The translations under genes and the position numbers were made by a program. Shown here in pieces: positions 1 through 10,782 of a DNA stretch of 64,000 nt; position 1 is the stretch's first letter, and each line of letters begins with the position of its first letter. Where the stretch lies: contig OX155952.1 of the NCBI GenBank assembly GCA_944548615.1, forward strand, positions 41,418,185 through 41,482,184, given 5' to 3'. This stretch comes from Micropterix aruncella. Its lineage: Eukaryota > Arthropoda > Insecta > Lepidoptera > Micropterigidae. Under the pieces are notes generated by a model that saw only the letters and a program-made list of their open reading frames with translations, did no database searches and had not been told where the DNA came from.

Positions 1-1230
1 ACAAAAGCCGATAACATACTCTAAGTTTCTGTCTTCAAGTTGGTTATAATTTTGGTTTTGCAATAGTTATTTTTTGGTAATATAGTTTGCCTTTGATATC
101 GAATTTTGATATCAGCATTTGCATGTCTAATTAAGTGGATATTCTCAGATAGGATACAACCCTGATGTATAATTCGCATATTTCAAACTTAATCAGTTAG
201 CTCGTCGTCGACGCTTACACTTTCTTATTGACTTGGTATATCCAACCGCACACGAACAAATGATACTCAACTAAACGGCAACAAATACCATTATCCGCTT
301 GTTTGTTATTGAAGCGCAGCTCAGTATCGAACTGCAATTACCTTGTATCGCGAGAAAGGCGGTCTTCTGGCCCGCGGTGAAATACGAGAAACGGCTCGTG
401 CAATAATTGTTTTGTATTACGGGTAAATGCGTTATTATATCCGCCTTTTCGAAGAACTTCAAAATGATTAATACATCCAACGCAACGCAGAGACAGCTGA
501 TTTGGCGCACCTTTTTAAGACGGTCTCACGCTTTTTGACGCCTTCATAAAAACTAATCGCCACTTATTTGAAGATTCACGCGATAGTTTTATAACACCTT
601 TTAAATAATAAGCGAAAGAATGGCGTAAGAATAGTAATTGCAGAAGAAACCGAGTCAAGAAGGCATGGGCAGATTCTAAAATACGCTGCCTAATCTACTA
701 TATGCCTATAGAGTAAGTCTGTCTGTCTTTAGGGTCCATAATTTAATAATAAAAAAAATATTTCGGTATTTGTATTTAAGAATCCTGTTGGAATTAACCC
801 ATACATACATAGAGCTGTTTTCCCTAGGAAACGATTTTGCCCTGCCTATTAAAAATTGTATTCTCTAAGTAGTATTATCTCACCTATAATATTATATATG
901 TGAGATGTTACCACCTATGCATAGGTCATTTGAATTCATTTTTTGTTATTGACTTTGCATTACTTGTTGTGGGTTTTAGCCAATTCTAACAATACATGTC
1001 GTTTTAATTAATGGGCGTTACAATTATGGGCCTTAGTTTATTGTGTGATTTCTTAAAGACAGTCCGAGAGCTTTCCACAATTTCGTCCAGATTGACTTCA
1101 CATTAAGCAAAATGTTATAATATCCGACAAGTTCTCTAATTCATCAGAAATTTCCCTAATTTTGATATCCAATTTTCTAAGCAACATTTCTCAATCACAA
1201 AATTATAGTCAACGCCTGCCACATGAATGC
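1..1230. other. No gene seen (AT-rich)
   Basis: AT-rich sequence without a convincing coding exon on either strand. Short open frames here have no recognisable motif or plausible splice sites. Confidence 0.5.
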
Positions 1231-1690
1231 TCAGAATGTCCCTTATCATTATTCTGGCTTACCAGTTACCTTCTCTGGTTTCCATCTTAACGCCAGTATA
1301 CTGCCAGTATGACCAGATCAATAAGACTGTAAAAATATTGGCTTTAATATGTAAGTTGGAGTGGAAGAATTCGCAAGTCGTCGAAGAAGTTATCTGAAGA
1401 ATCTTCTCAGATCCATAGTCATCATAAAAATACACCGTTTGAGGTCGTCGTAGTATAACTATAATGAGAGACAAGTTCTTCTAAGATCGTCGAAGACGTT
1501 CATTGAGGTGGGCAGCATACGACCACCAGTAGAAGAGAAGTGACCTGAAGTTAACCTTGACAAATAGGAACTCTGGTCGCCGCCTGTAAGTGGACGAGGT
1601 TTTGGAGACCACTTTGTATATAAGATCTGCTCGATGATATATGCCATCGCTTTCGCAGCGCCAGCCCAACGTATCGTTACGAACGAGCAC
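1231..1690 (-). pseudogene. LINE endonuclease fragment
   Basis: Minus-strand reading between about 1690 and 1440 resembles the endonuclease domain of CR1/Jockey-type non-LTR retrotransposons. It contains the block RRPEFLFVKV, followed by a short segment where family members read roughly VYRPP. The frame is broken repeatedly toward 1231. This is a decayed fragment with no intact ORF. The clade assignment is from memory of the motif, not from an alignment. Confidence 0.5.
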
Positions 1691-1779
1691 GTATATTAGA
1701 AGGGGTAATGGTGTGACAGAAGCGAAGGCTTTAGCATGGTTTCACTTACCAGCCATGTATCGTAACGTTGGCATATATC

Positions 1780-1910
1780 AATACCACACACTTCTAAATC
1801 GGTTCAAGCGATTAGAAGTTATATCGGAATAAAGAAACGGAAAATATACGTAGATGAATCCCGAACACACTACACTCCTTTATTGTCGGGAAGTCATGTA
1901 AACATTACCA
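1780..1910. repeat. Interspersed repeat, copy 1 (LINE-tail-like)
   Basis: About 130 bp closely resembling 17505-17640. Shared blocks include AAGAAACGGAAAA and ACACTCCTTT. Such sequence looks like the 3' untranslated end of an RTE-type retrotransposon, but only the similarity between the two copies is directly seen. Confidence 0.55.
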
Positions 1911-1959
1911 TATTTATGTAAATAATATTAAAATAATAAGAGCTATGATTTAAACATTC

Positions 1960-2121
1960 GTTTCTTAAGAAGGCCATCGACGTGTTTGGACGTTATATAT
2001 TGAGCTACTGTGCATAAGAGAAGATTAAATAATGTTTGGGACTGTGAGTGCAATCTATGTGGCGTTTCGTAGTACAGTCCTAGCCGCCAAAACGTAGTAC
2101 GACATTAAGCAATCTAATATC
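1960..2121. repeat. MITE family A, terminal fragment
   Basis: The right-hand ~160 bp matches the ends of the elements at 12266-12857, 37605-39501 and 47359-47929. It ends in the shared terminus TTAAGCAATCTAATA. The other terminus is not found nearby, so this is a partial copy. Confidence 0.6.
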
Positions 2122-2214
2122 ATAAATAACAATGGTGATAGTATTCATATCAATATTAATTTATTTTTTACTTTGTTTGTCTGCCTGAAAATGAAAAATA
2201 ACAATAAAAAAAAA

Positions 2215-2530
2215 TAAAAAAAACGCGGTTGGGTCTCGTAGCCCCTCGTAGCGCTCGCATCCGAAGGTGTCGATCGACGCGCGCGCAATGAGTTCGTAAA
2301 AGCGCCTCCCGCCAGGATTGTCGCAGCGAATCGTCCGTTCTCGATCCGCTTTACTCGACCTCCGACCTCAGCTCGTGAAGCGGTTTGCACCACACGATCC
2401 CAGATTCCGAGACAAATGTGCGTACGCGCACGCCATTTACTTACCACCGTGGCGCAACCTAAGTATTTATAGTTCTTTGTGAGAACTGTGCCGTGCTCTG
2501 CTCTGAATCGACTCGCACGGACACACTTTA
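2215..2530. promoter_or_regulatory. CpG-rich island, possible promoter or first exon
   Basis: A GC- and CpG-rich block in otherwise AT-rich DNA. It includes TATTTATAG on the plus strand and ACTATAAATACTTAGG on the minus strand. A minus-strand splice-donor-like GGTAAGT follows about 20 bases after the latter. No protein motif was recognised. It could be the promoter or 5' exon of the corin-like gene downstream or of a minus-strand gene, or an unrelated GC-rich repeat. Confidence 0.3.
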
Positions 2531-2544
2531 TAATTCATACGATT

Positions 2545-3225
2545 TTAATCGTAGTTCCTTTCTATTTAATTACTCTATTACGTTACATAAAGATGCGTTG
2601 ATTGCTTTAATGGGGCCTATTCAAGTGTTTCTAAAGAATAATAGTAAGTATGTGATAAATCTTGGGAACATGTTGGCGATAACTGCTTTGTTTTCCATTT
2701 CACAAAAACAACAAATTTTTATTTTATTTTATTTTATTTTATAAAATTATCCAAAACAATACAATTGATTTTTGCGAAGCAGATAAGATTGCATTTGTGT
2801 GGATTTTATCCCCCCACTAGATTGTATATCTGTTCTGGGGTGATAGTATTTAAGACTTCACTTTAATCATAGTGACTTCACTTTCTTTCTTTTTTTTTTT
2901 TTTTTTTTTCTCATTCATTCCGATCGCTCATTCATTCTTATAAATTTTAAGGTTATTATAAATATATAAATGTGTATATAAATAAAGAACTATTATTAAA
3001 TAAAGAAAAAGAACATATTTAAGTTTATAGATAAGTAAAATAAATAAATATATAGATTAATATATAACTAAATTGACCAATAAATTAAGTTAAGTAGCCT
3101 AAAAAGGTTTCTTACTGTGCACATATACTTGTGAATTTAATTAATTAATATAATATTATAATATTTTTTTTTTTTTTAAACATAATCAACCGAAAAAATA
3201 TTTTTCTTATCAAGTATCAGGTGAC
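2545..3225. other. AT-rich spacer with homopolymer runs
   Basis: No gene seen. It contains a tandem ATTTT run near 2718-2745, a T run of about 22 at 2889-2910 and another T run near 3164-3177. Together they look like a patchwork of retroposon tails. Confidence 0.5.
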
Positions 3226-3229
3226 AGAT

Positions 3230-4225
3230 ATGGACCGAAGTTTGATCCCTCAAATTATCGACCGATACCAGTACCCGATGTTTTAGCAAAAATTTTGGAA
3301 AAAATAGTAATTACACAACTCTGTAATCATCTAGAAACCAATCACATGTCATCCGAAAACCAATACGGCTTCAGATCCAAAAATGGGAAACACAAGATGC
3401 AGTACTAAAAATGTCAGAGCATATCACTAGGTATGTAGACGCCAACAAAAAGTGTATTACTGTACTTCCCGACCCCGCGCAAGCCCCCGACACAGTATCC
3501 CATGAAATGCTCCTAATGAAACTTGGGAAATATGGTATTACAGGTATCGAACTAAACTGGTTTCGCAGCTGTATTGGATCCCGAAAACAGCGTACCCGGG
3601 CAGGCGATTCACCCAGTAATAGTCTCCACAATAATCATGGGGTCCCACAAGGAAGCACTCCTGGACCGACTCCCCTCCCACTCTACACAAATGGGCTCCG
3701 TGAAATGGACGTTGACGCAGATATACTATCCCACGCCGACGATACTGCCCTCCCACTCGAATCGAATAGATGGGAAAGTGTATACAACAAGGCAGCTGCC
3801 GCAATGAAAAGTGTCAAGGGCTGGCCTGACCACAATCTGTCAACGCCGAAACGTAGATAAAACAAGCTTGTAGCCTTCAGCATAGATGCTCGTCAGCAAC
3901 CTCCACAAAAATTATAACCTAGTCCTACACGAAAGCGACAGTCTTGATTGTAACTGTGCACAAATTGAGCGTGTGCATTTTGTAAAGTACCTAGGTGTTC
4001 ATGTCGAATAAACATCTCCGGTGGCAAAATACATATCGAAAAGGTCGCCGAAAAGGTCCGTAAACCAATATATATCCTCAGGAGTAGCAGAAATGTTTCA
4101 GATATGAAAACTATGAGATCCATACATTATGTCTTGGCACAGTCACTGATGATACATGGCAATATCGAACTAAGGCGGCGCGGCCATATTGCACCTAGAC
4201 CCACCAATAAAAGCCCAAAAGGTAA
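3230..4225 (+). mobile_element. Decayed LINE, reverse transcriptase fragment
   Basis: The plus strand encodes reverse-transcriptase blocks in order but in shifting frames. First is a YRPI-like block with a QYGFR motif near 3365. Next comes a fragment reading roughly AFDTVSHE..LLMKLGKYGI at 3471-3545. After it are NHGVPQGS (3635-3657) and the ADDTA catalytic block near 3735-3750. The order matches CR1/Jockey-type non-LTR retrotransposons. Frame changes and stops show it is dead. The end near 4205-4225 is a run of AAATAGAT/AAATAAAT units, as expected of a LINE tail. Endonuclease and 5' parts are missing. Confidence 0.75.
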
Positions 4226-4257
4226 ATAGATAAATAAATAGATGTGTCAAATACGGC

Positions 4258-4480
4258 CTAGGTCAGGATGTGAGTCACCATTTCTTCGCACTGGCTTCTA
4301 CCTTTCGTCATGAGCCACTTGAAAATATATTTCTTCAGAGTCAATTTACTAATTGAACTCTGCACTTTAGCCTTCCCCAAGGAGGAGCAGAAGGAATTAT
4401 AAAGACGCGGTGCCAGAAACGCGTAATGCCTCTGTGCAAATCTCGTATTCACTCGCTGGTGGGAATCTCGTATTCACTCG
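4258..4480 (-). mobile_element. LINE C-terminal fragment
   Basis: The minus-strand frame reads FAQRHYAFLAPRLYN followed by a Lys-rich KKYIFKWL stretch. The fragment at 32444-32782 has the same pattern ([15 protein letters not shown]). This is the C-terminal tail region of a non-LTR retrotransposon ORF2, so the two are remnants of one family. No catalytic domain is present here. Confidence 0.6.
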
Positions 4481-4524
4481 CTAATTGAAGATAGTAACGT
4501 CCGTAGCCGCCTTAAAACACTGGT

Positions 4525-6190
4525 TCCCGTCAGATCACCGAAGCTCCTAATGGTTCCGCGCAGTTTGGGTGGTGTTGGCCATTTTTTAATGTCAGGGCCG
4601 CTGTGGCTTTTGCCACGGCTGTGATCTGCAGTCGGAGGCGATTGGGATCAGAAGTTTGGGGATTCGAAGGAACACATTCCACCGATCTGATACTATAGGG
4701 TGGGAGTTAATGGGCCCTTGCTGAGTTGGCCACGAAGACCCAATCTGTTCAGGGTTGGTCACACTCACGGGTCAACACCTATCCGACGGCCTCCACGCAT
4801 GAAGTTCGAGCCTGGGTAGGACTCTGGCCTTATGGTCAGTTTCCCCTAGGAATCAACCTTCTGGCGCTCCTGGACGGTCTGCCCTCCGTGCGGCATAAGC
4901 CAATCGATTGCGCACTCTGACTAACAGTCGGGGGAGTCTGGAAGCAGTACTGTTTCCTATAGAGCGGGGGTGGTTGCGGACCTTACGGCGACTGCTCTTG
5001 AAACGACCATCGGCTACCTGATCCTGGGTGAACAGCCGGGCAAAGGATGCCGTGGTCCGCGATAGATTTGGTAGAACACGGTTTCACCGCTTCGTAAGCG
5101 AGAGGACCTCGCAAGCGACCTCGAACTCGTAACCAATCGAGAGACTGGAGTAATCTGGTCGCAATTGGAAGTAAGGGCGTGAGTGTAAGCCCGCTGGGTA
5201 ACACTTCTGGCTATCTCGCGGTTAAGGCGTTGGCCTCTTACGGGTTTGTGGCGGAGCTTGACGGTGGATTGTTTTTGTCCAAGTCTTCTGCGCTCACTCC
5301 AAGGAGATAGAACGACTAATCCTTAAAACTTCCTGAGGTGACGGTCTCGCCCGTTGTAATCGACAACTCTAGTTGCCCAACTCACAGTTCACATCATATC
5401 TGGTAGCCCCGCGAAGAGGCGCTTACCCTGTCAGGGCCAATGTGAGCTTCTGCAGTCGGAGGCGGATCAGAAGATCGCGGATTTGGGAGAAACTGAATAC
5501 CTCGGGTGAAACTGGGCGGTTGGTATCGTATCCGGTTTGCTATGTATTCAATGGCCAGCCTGCTAATAACCAGGGGGTCTAAAAACGTATGTTTCCTATG
5601 ACAGCGGAGGGTAGTTGCCTTCAACCCTTAAATCGATCCGTTGGTCACCTGATCCCGGAGTAACCATGGCGGATATAAGGCGCCTCGTTCCGCAACATAT
5701 TCAAACTGAATAACCGCTTACATCAGGTAGAGGCCACGCAAGCGACCTTGAACCTGTGACCAGACCGGGGAACTCTGCGACTGAAGGATTGGTACTTCCC
5801 AGTGCCTCTCGTAAGGCGTTGGCTTCTTACGGGCGAGTTGGCCTAACTAGACAGTGGACTGTATTATCCCTAAGTCTCTACGCTCACTCCGGGTTGAAAG
5901 AACAATTACATATCGGTATAACTTTCTGGGGTACCCGGGTTCGCTCGTTGTAGATGACAACTCAAAAGTGTCTGGTTTGATAGACACGCTGCCTAACAGG
6001 CGAATAACCGGAGAGGGAGAGGGAGGGAGAGGGGGGTGAGGCAGGGAGTCTGGAGACGTAAGTTTGCTATAACAGCGGGGTTATCTTGAAACGATCCGTT
6101 GGCCGCCCGATCCCGTAGGACCATAGCCGACCATATATCGTCTCGATCCGCGATAGATTCAAACTAAATTACCGCTTATTTAGAATACCT
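4525..6190 (+). repeat. R650 repeat, tandem degenerate copies
   Basis: A well-preserved copy spans about 4708-5375, from GGAGTTAATGGGCCC to GACAACTCTAG. A diverged copy follows (about 5430-5965). A third, shorter one (about 6030-6180) repeats the landmarks for CTATAGAGCGGGGGT, CGATCCGTTGG and GCGATAGATTC. The stretch 4525-4707 also resembles the family's linker sequence. Other copies are at 7030-7300, 8395-8850, 11820-11970, 42685-43335 and 50688-51180 (opposite strand). No long ORF is conserved between copies, so this looks non-coding. Confidence 0.7.
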
Positions 6191-7029
6191 TTTTGAAGAG
6201 TGTAAGAATGTATCTAGTTATACTAATTACAATTTACTTGAGTAAGTATGCCAATAAGTCCTAAATTGGCAACGAGTTCTATCGCTTGGTTTTTATATTT
6301 ATGTTACGTACTGTAATCTTGGTGGGGTGGAATAGCACACATTTGTTAACCGTCGAGTAACGGCATAATTTCATGGCAGACCGCGGTAATTTATTGGAAT
6401 TTCTTGCAATATCGCCGCGCTCGACAAAAAGTAATATAACAATGAAACTACTAGGGCAATCATAAAAAGAATAAATGTGCAATAATCGCATTGACATATT
6501 GTATATAGAATAATGGAATTTCCGTTTGTAAATCAATTAGATAGTTTAAAATAAATATGAGAAAGTCGAAAAAGTGAAAAAAATCGGCATTTCTAACTTG
6601 TACTTGTCTTACGGAAAAATACGGAACTGTATTTAGAAATTGTAAATACTATCGTGATCTTTATTAGATTTTCTATCAATATTTCGTTTTGCTTATTTAC
6701 ATACTAAAATATTTAGATATTACGTCATAAAACCAATAAAAATTTTGATGATTTCTCGATAAAAAAAATGTATGTTTGACAATGGAATTTTATTAAAAAT
6801 ATCCGCGAAATGACGCGTGAAATTATTCTAGCGGCCGTCTATGTATCTATGGTAATAATGAGATATTTGGTAATGACTTTAGAACGCGTTAAAATCAGAA
6901 AATAATATTACTGTGCGCTCCGGGAGCAAGCCGCCAATATTGGTAGTACGTAGTCAACGGTGTTCTGATGTGCAACCAAATTTGGTCATTACATAGCCGA
7001 AGGGTATACATTAATTAGCTGTTAGTAAA
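6191..7029. other. AT-rich spacer with a dispersed repeat
   Basis: No gene seen. The part at 6400-6600 resembles 40110-40570, sharing the order AATCATAAAAAGAA, TATAGAATA, AATTAGATA and AATAAATATGAGAA. This suggests a member of the TTAA-flanked repeat group described at 40011-41664, but no clear ends were found here. Confidence 0.45.
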
Positions 7030-7300
7030 CAGATTACGTCAAGTAGAGACTGAGCAAGCGTCCTCGAATCCGTAACCAGAACTGAGGAAGGAGAATTCCG
7101 GTAAAATCTGATAGTGAGTGCGCGAGGTTGGCACGCTGGTTTCACTTCCCAGTGCCTCACGGGTGTGTTGGCGTAGTTAGATGGCGGACTATTTTGTCCC
7201 TAAGTCACTGTGCTTAGCGCACTGTTGAAAGAACTATCTGATATTGTTATAACTTCCTGCGGTGACGGGTTCGCCCGTTGTAGTCGACAGCGCTAGTTAA
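7030..7300 (+). repeat. R650 repeat, 3' half (diverged)
   Basis: Contains the family landmarks in order: GAGCAAGCGTCCTCGAA, the GTTGGC...TTCCCAGTGCCTC segment and the terminal GACGGGTTCGCCCGTTGTAG. It ends in CTAGTT, the same terminus as the copies at 5375 and 43335. Confidence 0.6.
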
Positions 7301-7314
7301 AGGTATTTATATTC

Positions 7315-7720
7315 GAGAATGACTTAGATATTCTGTTCACAAAACCCAGAGTCCTCAACGCTTTACTAACAATGCTATTGATGTGTTAGGCAAACGTCAG
7401 CTTCTGATCCTGTTGTACACATATACTCGCCATTTACGTGGTATTTGAAATTGATGCTTTCTGTTTTTCGACTAAATTCTGATACATTTGGCAGCATATA
7501 AAGTGAGTTTATTTTTCACGCAATTCTGGAATAGTTGGTCAGTGTAGTTCTGAATCTGGAGACAATCGGCCATGCTATCCACTTGGACATACATTTTAAG
7601 ATCATCCACCTATAATATATAATGTCATAAGCCAATGTCAAATAAATAGGCGTTAAATTGCAAAAGACCTAAGTGAGAGCCCAGTGGAACTCCAGAAGTG
7701 ACTGTCGTGATATTAGATCT
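7315..7720 (-). mobile_element. LINE reverse transcriptase fragment
   Basis: Minus-strand translation gives TVTSGVPLGSHLG, then VDDLKMYVQVDSMADCLQIQ and CVKNKLTLYAAKC. These are the conserved reverse-transcriptase blocks (SGVPQGS, YADD, and ..NxLxLNxxKC) of Jockey-type elements. The catalytic YADD is read as VDD and stops occur between blocks. It is a short dead fragment just upstream of the first recognised corin-like exon. Confidence 0.65.
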
Positions 7721-7956
7721 GAAATCACCGACCACTACTACCCCTACTCCTACTACTACGGCTTAATGCTGGTTGGTGATATATGGAATTCGACTGCCGA
7801 CGTATGCACACCGAGCGCGTACCCTCTTCTACCTAAAAAGATTGTGCGAAGCTTGTGCGGAACTGGACGGTAGATTGTCCGATCTACATCAACCAGTTAT
7901 GGTATAACATTAATATTACTTTCGTTAGTGTTAATGGGTTTTTCTGTTTTTTTCAG

Positions 7957-10730
7957 AGCCACTTTCCCGATGCGCTGTACCGCGTGTCTGACCTGGCGGA
8001 CAGCGAAAACGGCTCGCGGGACTCAAGATGTGACCTTCCGACTACCTTCAAAGCCCTCGCCATCAAGGTTTGGCGGGTTATCAGATGGCCCTTCGTCGTC
8101 ATTTCCGTATGCGTGTTGCTGGCTTCACTTTTCTACGTTTTGTTACCAGGTACTGTCTTTGAAAATATTATTAGTCTAGAATATAGACCCGTTCATAGCG
8201 GGCTGTTTGCTACGAGTAAGAGCCGAATTATGATTATTTTTGGTTTATTGGCCGATCCCAAAAAGAACACTTTCAAAGTGCGGGAAATTGGCGCTCGGCG
8301 ACAGACAGCACAGTAGGTAAAATTATCGACGGGCCTATTGAACTCTCACTCCTTACGAAAGGCGAGTGAGACTGTTACTGAACTGACTGAACTAATTGGG
8401 ATCTAATGGGCCCTTGCTGAGTTGACCACGAAGACCCATTTGTTCAGGGTTGGTCACACTCACGGGTCAACACCCATCCGGCGGCCTCCACGTATGAAGT
8501 GCGAGCCCGGGCAGGACTCTGGCCTTAGGGCTAGTTTCCCCTAGGAGTCATCCTTCTGGCGCTCCTGGACGGTTCGCGCACTGTGCGGCGTAAGCCAATC
8601 GATTGTGCATTCTGACTAACAGTCGGGGGAGTCTGGAAGCAGTACTGTTTCTTATAGAGAGGGGGTGGTTGCTGACCTTACGGCGACTTCTCTTGAAACG
8701 ACCATTGGCTACCCGATTCCGGGTGAACAGTCGGGCAAAGAATTCCGTGGTCCGCGATAGATTCGGTTTACACCGTTTCACCGCTTCATGAGGGAGAGGA
8801 CCGCGCAAGCGACCTCGAACTCGGAACCAGTCGAGAGACCGGAGTAATGTGGACGTGCACAAGAGTGCCGGAAGTGATCTAATTCCGCGAATCTACAAAC
8901 TACAAACTACTATATTTAAAACTAAGAATTTCCGAGGAGAGAACAGTTGTAAAGGAAGGATAGAGAAAGGAAAAAACTGTTTAATGCAATTTGTAAATCT
9001 TCCGACTTTTATAGTGAAATCAATTCGCAATTATTCCAATTAGCTGCTAGAGGGTCATCTTAAAGGAATGTTGGCAGTATCTCTCTCTCTCTCTCTTTCT
9101 GATAATAATAAATAATAATATGTCAGAACGTGACAAAGGTGTGAATTCCAGTGACGGCCTGTGCACTATTAAACGATGCTGTTTTTATTTTATTAGTATA
9201 CCTAAAATAAAATTAGTATTACATTCTAATCTCTTTTTTAATTTCATACCGACATTTTCAGGATGGTTTTAAATTACTTCTTGGTTTACGGATGGCCCCT
9301 AACCGTCGATACGCTCACACTAGTTTTAAGTCTAGGTCATTATCAGTGCTCGTGTAATGACCGTGGAATAATGGACAATTAACGTGCAATCAATATGTAG
9401 ACATTGATTTAATGAATGCTCTAATTTTACGGTCAGTAGATCCTTAATTGTCGGAACTAAACACTGAGTACGAGCTTCGGCTTGGCTTTTTTTACACGGA
9501 TCGTGGTTCATGCGTTGTTTCTAATTTTAGAGAGGTTGAATGGCATCGAAAACGGAGAAAATACGAGGGGAAGTGTTTTCGGACAAGCAACTCGACTTCT
9601 TCGCCTCGAACTAAGAAATCTTAAACCTCCTGCAATTTACTTATCCTATTTCTCCGTGTTTCTAAGATATGTAAATGCAAATAAAATTATAATCAGGAAG
9701 CAAACCACTCAACGGAAGAAAACAGTATATATATATGTATATGTAAATTGATTAATTGGCTGTGAAGCATTAGAAAGTTAATGAGGTTTGAATAGAGCAT
9801 GCTTATTTTGTAACCTGATACTTGTTACCCGGACTAGTGCCTGGAAGATTATATTATAAATACATAGCCACCGACAACTAATCAAAACTGGTATATTTAT
9901 GTGGAACGGTCGGACGAAAGTTGTTATCTTGTATATTCATAAATATTAAACTAGCTGGATATCACTTTCTTATCACGCGCAGGCCGGCACCTGCATGAGC
10001 TTGGTGTTTGTGGTTCAGGTCAAAGCCATTTATTTCATCAACAATCACTTTGCGAATTCCGTGTTATATATTGAGATACAATTTAGCAAAGTCCACTCGC
10101 TTGATTCTAGTAATAGATTTTAAAAAAAAACCTCTTCGCTGAAGGACAAACAAATTTAATCTATCAGCATCTATAGAGGATTTACACTATAAACTCCCTA
10201 GCTACATAAAATCCATTAATGATGATAACTATAATTTTAAAATAGGTATAAGCTTATTTGATTTTATAAAAAATGTTTTCTGTCTTGCAATTTCGATTAT
10301 TAAAAATATATTGAAAATATTATTACACTTAAATAATACTCTGCGCTTGCTATATAATGTTGCATTATGTCATGTACGTATCGTATAATAAGCTTTGTAA
10401 ATATTTTTGTCAGTGTTAAAGAAATGCCAAAACAGTTTTTTTAAAGCGAACGAACTGTCTTGTATCATTGGGCTTATTTTATTTCATTTTATAGTGAACG
10501 TACAAATAGTAAATATTTGCTAGATTATTTGCAAAACCTATTTCCACAACAGTAAATATCTATCCTATAAACACTTTACAACGTTTTTTACACTTTGAAC
10601 AATTTACTTTATAACGCTTGCATGAACAACTTAATAGAAATGCCGTAAGCACGTTAATACAATGTATACGTAAGTGAAAAAATTGGGATATACGAGTATA
10701 AAGCAAAAATGTGATAATTGGATAATAATA

Positions 10731-10782
<52 letters not shown>

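Noticed and set aside
5080..5160. tRNA-derived SINE head in R650
   Set aside because: GAGTTCGAGGTCGC on the minus strand loosely resembles a B box, but no A box lies at the right distance and no cloverleaf could be drawn.
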